A stretch of DNA of 52,673 nucleotides, taken from Cruorifilaria tuberocauda (lineage: Eukaryota > Nematoda > Chromadorea > Rhabditida > Onchocercidae). The translations under genes were made by a program, and so were the position numbers. The notes beneath the pieces were generated by a model. That model was not told the origin of the DNA. It did not search any database and saw only the letters and a program-made list of their open reading frames with translations. Of this stretch, positions 11,801-24,700 are shown piece by piece (within the stretch, counting starts at the first letter, position 1; every line of letters begins with the position of its first letter). The stretch spans positions 1 to 52,673 of the forward strand of contig JABVXU010000384.1 of the NCBI GenBank assembly GCA_013365365.1, given 5' to 3'.

Positions 11801-13037
11801 ATTACTGTTGTGGAAGAGTGTTTAAAAGAATAATAGTGTTGCTACCATTTTTTTATATAGAATGTATTCAGCTCAAAAATCTAACAACAAATAATCAACT
11901 TTTCTCTCTTTTTCCTTATTTACTTCACTGTTTGAGATGAAATGGACTGCCAAAGTGCTTTGGTGTAAGGCAGATAAACAATTTTAACATCCCATCAATT
12001 TTCGGATCATTTTTCAGAATCTTCAGTTAGCACGGTTATCAATAGTTTTTGCTTTTTTCATCATTGCCTACTTTGATCAATTATCTATTTTTACTCATGT
12101 TATGCAAATACAAAAATGACAATTTCCACAGAAATTCTGAGGAAATTTAGTTCATTTCTTATATTATTACTTCATCTTCTAGTTAGCTTTTCATATTTGA
12201 ATTTACATAGTAATATTACAGATAATAATAACAATAAGGTTCATGGTTCATGGTAATGGTAATGACAAAAATAATTAGAATAATAATAATGAAAGTAATA
12301 ATGATGATAATGATGATAGAAATATTTATGATAATAAGCAACAAGATATAATGTTACCTCTCGGTATTGCTTTTCGAGTTGCTCCAAACGTATCTGTCGC
12401 GCTTCCTCACGAGCTTGCCTTTTACGAGTCAACCGTTCTTCTGCCTACAAAAATGCGTAATCTTTTACAACATATATACTATTGGTCAAGCTTATCTGAG
12501 AATATCAGACAGGTTTATCCAGGATGACTTTGGAGTTTTAATCTGAACTCCGTTAAATTAACCTTCTACTAAATTTAAAACTAACATAATAACGCCAATG
12601 ATATTTTCCTTATTTCATCTTGTATATAGAAAAGTAGTTAGGTTCTCTTTGTCAAAAAATCGATTGAATTAAACAAGCGCTGAAAATCATGTCTAAATAA
12701 TAATGCATAATAAAGAGAAAGATACCCCATAAATTAAAAGTATCTCACAAAATTATTAACTTAGAGTTTTAAATCTGGGTAAAAAAGACTTGAATCCCAG
12801 CAAAATAACTTGGGAATCGAAATTCACATAAATGCTGACCCCAATACAAATTCAAATCTTTCCTTTTAAACAGCTCTTTTCTTCAGATTATCATTTTTGA
12901 TATGATGGCACGACAATTATGGTCGAGTATACAGTTCAAGAGGCGCTTACATTCCGAGAAATTCGGTCAAGTACTTGTTCTTCGGCTGTTTGTCGACTCA
13001 CCGCACGTCTCCTACCTCCACTGTAGTTAATACTCAT
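5502..13037 (-). CDS. LRRFIP2: LRRFIP1/2-type coiled-coil protein
   Basis: This is a homologue of leucine-rich repeat Flightless-interacting protein, a mainly coiled-coil adaptor family that in other animals binds Flightless-I and is linked to actin and signalling. Twelve exons (minus): 13037-12951, 12444-12358, 11199-11161, 10268-10185, 10021-9851, 9527-9435, 9227-9160, 7598-7493, 7346-7229, 6963-6884, 6690-6586, 5606-5502. They join without a phase break to 1,143 bases (380 aa). Family landmarks include the N-terminal [16 protein letters not shown] block, [59 protein letters not shown] and a C-terminal [11 protein letters not shown] block. The start is the ATG lying one base after an acceptor (TCATCTATAG|G), so trans-splicing is likely. 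A possible 21-bp optional microexon lies near 11049-11069. The protein is shorter than the long mammalian isoforms. Confidence 0.9.
8001..8867 (+). repeat. Diverged ~69-bp direct repeat inside an LRRFIP intron
   Basis: Bases 8001-8069 and 8799-8867 both carry GAAACGCAC, ACTACGATGA, ATTGAC/TTTGAC and GAATTCCTGAATGA, with scattered substitutions and a 1-base indel. The second copy lies inside an open frame; the first has stops in the same frame. Confidence 0.7.
8605..8889 (+). pseudogene. Unrecognised open frame in an intron, opposite strand; possible pseudogene or exon
   Basis: After a TTTTCAG acceptor-like site (8598-8604), a frame stays open for about 90 residues to a TAA. It reads ...[16 protein letters not shown]... 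and ...[18 protein letters not shown].... The composition (many K, N, E, Y and aromatic residues in a believable order) is more protein-like than most chance frames here. A degenerate copy of its 3' part lies at 8001-8069 with stops. It sits antisense within an LRRFIP intron. I do not recognise a family. It may be a decayed gene copy, an exon of a nested gene, or chance. Confidence 0.25.
12205..12345. repeat. AAT/ATG-rich imperfect microsatellite
   Basis: A mixture of ATAATAATA, GGTTCATGGTTCATGG and ATGATGATAATGATG words lies in the intron immediately after the second LRRFIP exon (donor at 12357). It explains the His/Tyr-rich chance frame on the minus strand. Confidence 0.75.
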
Positions 13038-13039
13038 CC

Positions 13040-15740
13040 TATAGATGAAAAATAATCAGATGCGAAAATAGCAGCTCAAGATGTTAATTCTACGCAACGT
13101 AAACCTACGTTGAGTATACATGCATTCGTTTTTATAATTGTTAATATCTTTAAACATATTAACTTATAATAAAGTGCCACATTAAATAATAACTGGCAAC
13201 TTAACATTGTCAGGCTTGAAAATGTTAAAACTATTGTGCAATTTGCAATATAGGTAATCCCACAACTACATCTGAATTAATAAAATTTGGAATAAGTACT
13301 AGTTATTACGTAGCAAATAATAAAAACAGACCCGGACTAAGTTCCGTTGGAGTACCTTCCTCTTCCTTTATCTTACAATAATTTAAGGCCCAAAGTTACT
13401 TATTTCAAAGAAGACTCGTAGCATCAGGGGATGAAACATGAGAAGTGAAATATCACGTACAAATCGATCATACGAATTTTATGAACACAGTCCGATCCAT
13501 ACGTGTGACAAAGCGAGACTCGATCGCCAAGTTTTGATGAGTCAGTGGGGTGGTGCATTTTGCGCACAGAAGGTTGGAAAGAGCTTGTGCAGGTAGACTT
13601 GTAAATTCGGTTTCATAGGCTTTCTCCTAATAGCTCTAAGTTTTAGGTCATTGTTACCAGTGCTACAGTTAGAAACGATGGATTTAAAGAAAAACTTATG
13701 TGACTATGAAATTGAGCAAGAATACATCATTTTTTCACTCATAGCTTTTGTCGTCTTCTACTCCTTATATAATTTCCATTGCAATCTTTTGCAGGAACTG
13801 CCTAATTTAATGAATCTTTTTTGATTTATTTTTATTGATTTTTATGATATGTTAGGTAGAAAGACAAGTTTTTTGGATGAAGATCTTTGCATTTAAGATT
13901 ATGATTTTATTTCCTACTCTATATTAGTATTTTATTAGTAAGCAGATATGAAAGCGGGCTTTCATTTCAACCTAAATCTTCCATATGATCTGTTATGTCT
14001 CTTGTTGACTTTTTGGTAGTACCATAAATATTGTTTCCCATTGCTGTTAGTGTTTTCAAAGGGTTCAATTTCACTGATACTGTTAGGCTACTAATTTTGC
14101 ATTACTTAGATTTGGATCAGCCAGTCATAAAATATTTTCACTATTCAAAATGTAATACTGAAATTTATGCGTGATAATGTGAACTTTAATTCTCGTTCAG
14201 AAAAAGTTCTCTTTGCTGTATGTTGTTTTGCTTGCTAATTAAGAGCATAAGTTTTTTTGTAGAGAGGAAGTGTACCATCTTTTGTGTAAAAGTTTTCCTC
14301 GCAACCTATAAGACTAAAAATTAAGTGCTATAAATTTATTTATGGAATTTTCGTGTTTAAATCTCTTTGCATCATCTTTATTGAAAGAAACTGAGGTTTT
14401 TTTCGTGGTTTTTTGCAATGAAAATTGAGGGCAAAAATAGGAAAAAATGGGAGAAGTCAAACTTTGATGTGGATTAAAGTTCAGCAAACTAATGCACTGG
14501 CTGCAATGAATTTAATTAAATGTCCTTTATTAATTTAATGATCTGCCAGGTTTTCTTTTAATAAGTCGTTCAATAATAGTTACTTCTAGAAGATCCATGA
14601 AAAGTTACCATAATTTGAAATCCCTAAAAAAAATAAATACAAGTTGGAGATCTGTAAGAACAACATTAATGGCTATTTTATAGTGCTTGTATAAAATATC
14701 TTATACTTCGCTACTGTCTGCCATTGATTTTTTGCATTCTTGTTTGTAAGTTCATGTTGCAGATGAAAGAATTATCCTATTTCTATAATATATTGGTAAT
14801 ATAATAAATCACACATAAGCACAGTTTAATTTTTTGTATATTCCGCGTACATAGTGAATCATATTTATATTACTTAATAATTCATCTGAAGGTAGGAACG
14901 ATAAAAAGGCGTTTTATAATGTTATGACTATATGAGTATAAGCTGTTATTAAAATTTTTGCTCATCCGTAGATAAATTGAAAGTGAAGCAGTATATACTT
15001 TTGCTTCATATTACTTCAAAAAGAATGTTTCATCTTTATTTTGACTTTTTTCTTTATCCTCAGAACTCAACTTAATATAATTATGTTGAAATAAATGATT
15101 AAAACAAAAATGCTGCAAACCTCATATATTTAGAAATGTCAATTATTATGCTCTTGTTGCTGTTTTTGATTTTTATTATACCGATGCTTGCCAAGTTGTT
15201 AGATTATTTAAAATATATTATTCATAGTGCCAAATTTCAATCTGTCTCATATTATTTTTCTGATCTTTCAAAAAAATGGAACATAATTGCTTTAATAGCA
15301 GTTGTAATGTTCAATTGAAAGATGAGATAGACATTAGAAACATTCACATCTGAGGAACTGTGATAATAAAAAGCAGCGACGAAAAAAAACCATGATACAT
15401 AAATATATAAGCATGATACTATGATATTTTGTTTTCTTTATTAATATTCCTTCTCTTTGCTAAAGCATCTTATTGTTCATCAGTCCATTTTTTTTTCGTT
15501 TTCATTTATTTTGAGTCAGTTGAAAGATCTAGAGCTTGTAGTACTTTGTTTGCTTATTTAATTGCTGTGCGTTGCAATGTTTTCTATTTTTTGGGGATTA
15601 ATCCATTAGTATTAGTTTTCGTTCTTGATTTGATTTTCCTTTCCTTTTTCCTCTATTTTCTGAAATCACTATAGAAATAGTCGTAATGAGTTAGTGAATA
15701 TATATACTGGGAACATCATATAATATTTATCTTTTTTCAG
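13040..15740. promoter_or_regulatory. Divergent intergenic region between LRRFIP and the SLK kinase
   Basis: About 2.7 kb separates two genes transcribed away from each other. Most of it is AT-rich without features. Bases about 13,490-13,620 are visibly richer in G+C and contain an AP-1-like TGAGTCA (13538-13544). This is the best candidate for a shared core promoter. No protein-coding gene is supported; hydrophobic frames near 15,430-15,670 follow from T-rich sequence. Confidence 0.4.
15732..15740 (+). promoter_or_regulatory. Splice acceptor upstream of the kinase start (likely trans-splice site)
   Basis: TTTTTTCAG ends 26 bases before the kinase ATG at 15767. No upstream coding exon is in frame. 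It is therefore either a spliced-leader acceptor or the end of a 5' UTR intron. Confidence 0.6.
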
Positions 15741-15766
15741 ATAAATCAACAGATGCTCACTTCATC

Positions 15767-18700
15767 ATGCCGATCGTGAATCGGCTCAAAAAGTTTATCC
15801 TTGGTTCGAATTTTAATAACGATGGCCAAAAATCAAGTTTCAGTTCTGGAACTAAGACCATTCCTGATATTGTCCGCATTGAAACAGATGTTTGCGAATA
15901 TTGGATATTGGATGAAGTGATAGGTGATGGTGCATTTGGGAGCGTTTATAAAGCGCGATCAAAGTTGGAATCAGGAAGGGTGGCTGCTGCAAAGGTTATT
16001 TATTAAATCAGTTTTTTCCTTTGTGTGTTCTTCCATATGTTTTATCTTCATTCGATCAAATCCAACTGTTCCAGGCGATGGAATTGGAGGATGATGAAAG
16101 CCAAGATGTAATGGTTGAAGTATTAATTCTTACTCAATGTAAACATCCGAATATTGTCGAACTTTATGATGCGTTCACAATGGGTAATCGAATTACGGTA
16201 GCTATTCATTACTTATTTACATTCATGATTAATATAGTTCCATTACTATTCATCACCGTGTTAAAAGGGCAGGTAATAAAAACGTAAGTCTACATTTGTT
16301 TGGGTTGTCTAAGCATTAAAATTTTCCTGTTACAGTTAGGACATTCCAGGAAGTGGTACTTTCTTTAAGGTATTATAAAAAGCCCTTTGCAATTTTGATG
16401 TTATAATATGTAATATTAATTGTTGAAATGAAGATTGCATAATGCAATTCATTGTAGTGCTATTGGTAGTGATATAACTATATCGAGCATAGATTGTTAT
16501 GTGTACCCAACCGTCTTAAAAATAACTTTAATACGCTGTTGATTGTGTTTTTAACTCTGTCTGAAAAGTCCTAATTTAAAGTTTTTCCAGTGAAGTTTTG
16601 GTAATTTATGTAAGTCAGTTTTTTTCCAATGCAGCTTTTGTTGGAATATTGCGGTGGTGGTGCGGTGGACAGCATAATGATGGAGTTATCACGACATCTA
16701 ACTGAGCAACAAATTCACTACATTATGAAGGAGATCTTGAAGGCACTGGACTTTCTGCATGGCAAAAATGTAATCCATCGGGATCTGAAGGCTGGCAACG
16801 TACTGTTAACAAGTGATGCAAGGGTAAAGTTAGGTAAATTATCTCCTTGTCCTTTTCTGCTTTCATTAAAATTGAAAATAATCAGTGTTATTAGTATCTT
16901 CCCATATTTATGGTAGAAAATACACGTTTAGACGATCATTTATAGCTAATCAGAAAGGTGATGTTTTCCTTCGCGAAAGTAAGGATTAAAGAATTTATGA
17001 GTTTTATATTTTCGGAAAATTCCAGCTGCCTTTGAATAATTTTTGGAAGAGGCAGAGAAAAATTCAGTGCACTGTTTTAGATAATTAATTACAGCCGATT
17101 TCGGTGTATCAGCGCTGTGCAAAGCTGGTCGAGATGTACGATCGACATTCATTGGAACACCGTATTGGTAGTCTAGTTTTCGTTTCGTATGGAACATTCT
17201 AAAAATAGTTCATTGTTCATACTTTCTGAATTACATATTTATGAAATCAGTTGGATGCTAAAGAGTTATAGTCAAACAGTTAAAGGTAGCATAGTGAATT
17301 AACTTTTGGTTAACAAACAGATAAAAAATAAAACGACATTTGGTCTAAATTAATAGCTGATTGTAATTATGCTAATTTTGCTTTTGAGAAGAAATTTTTT
17401 CCTGAAATTCTCTAAAAAATAGTACATAAGACCACTCATTTGCTGAAAGTTAAGTATAGAATTCATTAATTTTAAAAACTGGTATTATATTAAGTTCATA
17501 GTATTCAAGCTTAAATCAGTTTTCATCCTTTTATGCTTGGTTTGGTTCTAACACGAACAAACATTTTTTTTCGCAATATTTACTTAATATTTTTGTTAAT
17601 ATGTTCGACTGCTAAAAACGGAAACAGTGATTTTTCAAAAAGAAAAAAATCCAATGAGAATATTGGGACTAGTCAGTTGTAAAATTTCTCTTGACAGGAT
17701 GGCTCCGGAAGTGATGATATGTGAAACTTTTCCGGAGAAGCATTATAATAAATTAGCAGATATATGGAGTTTCGGGATAACTCTTATTGAAATGGCACAA
17801 GAGAAACCACCGTATGCGGAGATGAATCCTGCAAAAGTGATTTTTAAGGTTTGTTTAATTTCTGCTTTTCTCCCAATAGCATGAAGTTTGGAAAAGATAG
17901 AAGAGAAGAAGTTAGATCTTGATAAATAAGATTTCCAAAAAATTTTTCAAGATCGTGTAGTTTTTATCTTCTTTTCAGGTTATAAAGGCAGATCCTCCTA
18001 CTTTGGAAAGTCCTAATCTGTGGTCTTCTAATTTTCGAGCTGTGGTTACCAAATGTTTAACAAAGGATCCAGGAAATAGACCAAGTGCCGCCGACGTATT
18101 AATGGTCAGTATAACAGTTCCTATTTCGTTGGAAATGTTTAAAAAACTTTCCGAAGTATTTTTGTCTACTAACATTTGTTTTTATTGCACATGTTGTGAA
18201 AATGGGAAATTTTAAAGCGAATTAGTGCTTCATTTGTTGGTTAGCAGAATTACTAATTTGCTAAGTCTTTATGGATTATTTTATTAAGAGTTTTGTAGCA
18301 TACATCATATGGTAAAATGACGTTCAGATAACAAATTATACAGATTTTTATTGGTTGACAGTTAATATCCACGTGATGATAAGTATCAAAGAAACGAATA
18401 AGTTTTCCGAAATTACACTATAAGTTTCATTTCAGCATCCTTTTTTTGCGCGGTCAGGATCAGTTCAGTGTATACGTTCGTTGATTAGCGAAGTGAATGC
18501 TGAACAAATAACAACGGAAGTAGTGGTTGATAGTGATGACGAAGCACTTTATGATGACGATGATGATGATACAGCTACATTAAGTAGTGTAGCAACAACT
18601 AGTGAAGTAAGATTAAATAGTCTTATTTTGTTTTGAAGAAATGTAAATGGTTACTGCAGATTAAGCGTATGATGTTTTAGTTAGATTTTAAGGATTTTTA

Positions 18701-21700
18701 GTATAATTATCGCTCATTTTTCTTGTTGTAGGTGCAGCCATATGATGCGAGTAGTGTAAGCAGTAAACAACAACGTCACTCAGTTCTATCTGTCACCGAA
18801 CAGAAGGTACTACCTGAAGTGGTAGCGTTCATTTCTAAATCAGCAGTAGTGAATGTTGGGTCAACTGCTGTTGTCGAGTTGGCACCAGAAGCGGAAGCTG
18901 TTGTCGAGTTGACACCAGAAGCGGAATTAAATCTCACATGTATCGAAACTAATGATGTGACAAATGCTAATATATTATCATCTTTATTATCAGGAAAAAA
19001 ACAGCGTGCACCAAGTTTACCAGCAAAGGGTGTAGGTATTCCGGAAAGAGAAAAAAACACGGTGTGTTATTTGGCAGTATGCTTCTACATTTCCATTCTA
19101 TATTAATATATATTCTGTTTAAACTGCATTACTTCTTCCTTTGAAAAAACTCATTCAGTTCTTACTGTTTCAGGTAGCTATAGTAGAAATAAATGCTGAA
19201 GGCCAAGATAAACTGGAGTTTCTCGAAAGGTCGAATAGTGTGGGAAGTTGCAAAAGTTCGGAGCACGGACATCATCATGCAGCCGTTATAGCCCTTAGTG
19301 ATCTTGATAAAGCGTTAAATTTGGAGGAGGAACTGTTTTATGAAAATAAAGAAGACGGTATGTTTGAAACGTTTTTTTCATGAAACATTCTGTTCTTATA
19401 AATTTTTCGAAATCCCTCAGTTCTCATTCTAGGTGACCTGTCTCCAATACCAGCTTTATCGCCGAACCCTGACTACCTTCCATCGGAGTGTTCTGATCCA
19501 ATCGTACCGATATTATCAGTCTTAGAAGCTACTTCTGTCAACAATAAAATGGAGAATGCTACAAATTTGGATTTTAGTGTCCTTTCCAAACTCGAAATGA
19601 AAGACAAAATTTTTGGTTAATAGTTTGCTCTTAGTTATTTTGATAAATTAAAAAAAAATACATTTAATTAGTATGTTACTAACCATATATTAAATTGTGA
19701 AATTTAAGTATTGTTTGGATGTTCCTTTATGCAGGTACAGAACTCAAACCGAGTGTTACGAAATTGACTCATCAAATTCGTGATATTGATTCTAAGGAGC
19801 AGCTCCACGTTCAGTTACTGGGGCGACCTACAACGGTATTTACAGTGTCATTATCATGAAAAATTTCTGAAATTTGTGGATCAATGAAAAGGAAGTAAGA
19901 TTTAATGGTAGTTTTGAAACACAGGTTCAAATTACCGAAACAGGAGCTATTGTGACGACATCAAGTGCTTTATTTAATAAGAAATTGGCTGAAACTGATA
20001 CCCAGGTCAAATTGGAACGGCCAAACGCTATGCAAGCAGCTAATTTTGTGCATATGTTGAAAGTCGAAGACAGTCAGCAATTAAAAGTAAGACTGGAATA
20101 TTTGATATGTTATACTCTCCGTATTTATTTGTTTTTTGATTCCTTATCAAATTTATTTTAAATAGTATATACTTTATAAAATTTTTTATTCTATTTTTTT
20201 GTTTCTTGAGCCAAAGTATATCGCGATCGGTCCTACATGTTCAATAAAGCGCGGTGTCCCTGTTGAACTACTTTAATACTCAATACATATTATCAAACTC
20301 TTTGTAAAGCTGTTACAAAATTCTTTCAACTAAGATGGCAGTTTTTCGATGGAATCATCATTGAAATTCCACCTTAAATTTCTCATTAGTCCTTATGTGA
20401 CTTCTCTTCCTAATGTCATTTTACTGTTAGCAGTTTTGCAAAATATCTTCATCGATTTCAGCGGATTATGTCTTTGGTACTCTTAGTAGTGATTATGTTC
20501 TTTTTTAGGTTTTCACAAAGGAAGTCCCTATTCCTGAATCGATTACCGTCGATAAACTTCATTCGTCTAAACAAAAGAGTGATGTTAGTCACATTGATTT
20601 ATCGTAGTTTGTCTGAGCATTCAAGTAATTTAGGTAATCTTTACCGACTTCATATTTATGTCTTTAGTACTCATATTACTGATCTTAAGGCTTGGTAGCG
20701 TAGATTGCTTCGTCTATTCAGTTAACTCTTTTCTGTTTGCTCCTGCTTATTGTTCCCACTTTTTGCACTTCTTCTGAAATTTTTGTTGATAGCGATTATA
20801 AGGATTATTTTTATAGTACATCAAACAGCCAAACATTCTAGAGAAGCAAAAGGATGCGATAGCATATAAATCTTTCGATTCTCTTTTGAAGGTTATGTTA
20901 TACTAATTTGAAAATCAGATGTGCATGTAAATATTACTCCTTTTTTGAAAGGAGTAATATTTACATGCTCATCTGATCCTTATTTAAAGTACATCTTGGT
21001 GGCTCTTAGACACTCCGAAGAAGTTTTCGTTCCTAGCTACAGGTAAAACATAAGCAGAAACCTAAAAGCAACAATAAATCAAGCTAGGAAATTTATGCTT
21101 CTAGAAATCAGAAAACAAAAAATTTTGGAATAATTGATGTATATAATTCCTAATTTTGAGAAAACTAGATTATTCAGAAGTCTCAATTTGAAGATTTTAG
21201 ATTGATAGTGAAGAATCTCCCAGTTCTACTGCCACACACCGGTGTTTGTCACAACCACAGGTTGTTTCGTCCAGCAAAACAGCACTTGAAGGGGTTTATT
21301 TTTCACGATTTTTCTTCATTAAATTTAAGCCGAGTGCAAAACATACTATTTCTCTAGACGAATCACATGATCTTTGCTATACAAATAGAAACTTTATATT
21401 AGTATTTTATTTATCATGTGATCATCGCCGATATCAATTTACTGCTTTTTCTGGCGGGAATAACTACAGCATTCAATTTTTATCCTGGTTATCATTCTTC
21501 CAAATAATATTAATGTAATTGATAGTGCTGAATTTTAGGCTTGTTCACGTCATTTAATACAAGTTGGTCTTACTTCTACTGCGGCAGGAACAAATTACTC
21601 CAGAGGTAAATTACCTTTGGGTGTTTCTCTGTCGACAGATCATTTAAACGCATCTGCAATAAGAACTATCTATAGGCACATTCCTGATTCCGTGTTGCAG

Positions 21701-24700
21701 GTATCATTTTTTTTATATTTGAGCATACAAGAAATAAAACGTGTTATTCACTTGTTTTGAGCGAATTTTTCGTTGCAGTATTTTTAAATATTATTTATTT
21801 TGGCAGAACAACGTCAGAGGATTAGAAGCTGATAGTCTTATTAATCGAAATTATTATCGTTATGGAAAATCAACATCAGAAAAGGTCGGATTCATTCGCA
21901 GTTTATAATTCTTTTTATTCGCGTTTTAAATAGATTTATTTATCAAAAAAATCCGAGTTGAGTAGAGTGCTGTTCTCATTATGAGGAAATTGATGATTTC
22001 ATTCCTTAGATGATTTCGTGATAAAGTCTGGAAATCTATAATCTGTCGTGTTAAATACGTGTTTCCACGCTTACATTAGATGATAGAAATATTGCAGAGT
22101 TCTCCTGTTTTGGAGAATAAGCAAATGCTTAAGCACCAGTATTCCATGCGATCTGGCTTCAAAGTCCCTCTTTCCAATGCTGATATAAAAGTGGAGGCTA
22201 GAATGACGCAGTCTTCAAATTTTACTGCCAAAACTGCAGCGATATCAACGAGTGATAAAGGGGCTGAGACGACGATCATTGAGATCCGTCGACCATTATC
22301 GTATCCGGAAAGCAGCAGTAAGCAAACGAGTGCTCGGAAAGTAAGTATAATTTATAAGGGAAATAGGTATATTAGATCAGAAGAATATTTTCTGCATGAA
22401 CAAAAAGTGCTTCGTTCTGCTTCATTCTGGCTTATGTAGTCGATTTCTTATGCTTCTAATAAAGCTTTGTTTGCTTATTCAACGAATTTTTCTTTCTGTA
22501 ATTCTAGAAACTGTTTAGTTTTACTGATAATGAGTTAAAATTTAAGCCCGGTACTGTATTTTCATCCCGTGCCGGTTCGTCGCCACCTCGATCAACACAT
22601 TTATTCTCAGAACATAGTGCTGTTGTTGCGGCAAAAACAATGGATCACACCCGATGGCAGGAACAAAGTCGAAATATAATAAGAGATCAGGTGGTAACAA
22701 CTCCTTTACACTTAATTGAATTTAATAAAAATTATCAGTATAGTGCTAGTAATTACAGAATCAAAACCGTAAGCGATTAATTACGGAACGGACTCAAGAA
22801 CCAAATGAAGTGATTCTGAAGAACATGGGTGAACAGAAAAAAGGCAATACAGGAGATCAGAATGGCGCTCTTCCAGTTTATCACCATCTTACGCCTACAA
22901 CAAGTAGCAAAGGAAAAGAAATGAAGCAGGTAAAAATTTTGCTCAAATCGATTGCAATTTCTATCGATTTGACAATTATATTGAGCTATCATTCCGTTCA
23001 TTAGTGCTAGTAAAGCTTAACAATATATGGAAAAAAAGAGATTAGGGATAAGCGTAAAATGGGACATGTTAACATAGATTTAACTTATTAATTTACAAGA
23101 AGTATGTCTAATATCATAGTAGTTAGGCATTCCAAAGACCTCAAAACAAGCACTTCGCTTTATGAGCAGTTAGTAATTTCGAAATCAGTTAGAGAAAAGT
23201 CGACTTATTATCGCATGATAACTTCATTGGATCCTTTAGAACATTTAGATATGATGAAGGTAATGGTGGAGCAAAATACCTTATTATAGGAGTACGAATA
23301 TGATTATTTTGGAACAGCATCATCAAGTTCCTCAAATTCCAGTAAACATTTTCGACGACACAATTATGAGAACAAGTCTAGTGAGGTAAATCATTTTATT
23401 TTTTTTTTTCTTCTATAAATACATATCTAATCTAGATTTGTGCAAGAACATTAAAAATGAAATATGCGAATTTAGCAGTTAATTTCATACTTTAATACTG
23501 TTTGTTATACTATTGCTTTTTCAAGATTTTGAATGCTAAAGCTCCATCAATCCAAAACAATAAGATAGGATAACAGCTCTTACGTCAATCCTTAATAATG
23601 GCCATAATTGGTGAAAACAACTGTTTTGTTCTCAATGAAAAACAATGTTTGCTTTGATAGTTAAATTCACCATTAGGCTTTTTGTTTTGCAGCGTGATGT
23701 TTCTAGTTTCCTGGATTCCATAACTGCAAATGGTAGTGTAACATCAACTGATACGACAGCGGTATCTGAATCGACAGTACCACCACCTCGAGTCCTATTA
23801 AGTATTCCACCGCCAGAACCGCCGATTGATTATTATGAAAATAATATAGGTGGCAATAGCAGTGGCAGGAAGTCATCAAATTCACAACAGAAAGTGGGAT
23901 TCAATAAGAAGTCAGTAGAGAATGGTACCAAAGTAAGTTTATTAGTTAATTAGCTTTTTCTGAGACTAATAACAAATCAAAATATAAATCATATTTTTAT
24001 ATGGTCAGGAAATCAAAGCGAAATAAATGTTACTGAATTAGTGACATTCATGATAAAATGTGTTTGGAATAACGTCTCGATTGATGTTGCCAATTTTCAT
24101 TAATCTCATAGTTGATTATTTTTCATTAAAATAGTGCTATAGTTAGTAACATTCATTTTACTTTAGTACCAAATGAAAGCTGATAATATCAATTTCTCAT
24201 CTTATTTAACTACTTGCAAAAATTATTTGGTTCCATCAAATTCATTTTCTTAAAAGGAAGAAATAAATTAAGCTAACAGAACTTAGCATCATCATTTCTA
24301 TTTAATTTTTTTTCTAGGTTCCAGACACTGCTACATCAATTGTTGGATCACGACGCTCACCACATCGTCAAACTGTAACCAAGAAAACTCGAATATACGT
24401 TGTCGATGGTGTGCAGATGACATCAACGTCTCATCAAGTATTCGGAGTGAAACAGGATTATGAGTTGAGGTTAACTTTTTTATTATCAAAGTTCCTTTTC
24501 GTGTTTTAAAGCCTGCATGATTTTACGATAATATAATAATATATTTCTCGTAGGACTATGAGTTTAGAACGATTATTTCTACAAAAATTTCCAGTTTTGA
24601 CGCATTTAAAGGTTTATTATTTTGGTAGAATAAATAGTTTTAAATTATTTTCATGTTAGAGATAGTGGAACATTCAAAAAAATGTTAGGTGGTAGAAATG

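Noticed and set aside
15429..15674. 81-residue hydrophobic frame upstream of the kinase
   Set aside because: It is built from T-rich codons (F, L, V, I), has no splice or family support, and lies in the divergent intergenic region.
23104..23289. Open frame between two kinase exons (SNIIVVRHSKDLKTS...)
   Set aside because: No acceptor puts it in phase with the preceding exon, and using it would require a 30-base intron. Skipping it joins 22,929 to 23,290 cleanly in phase 0.
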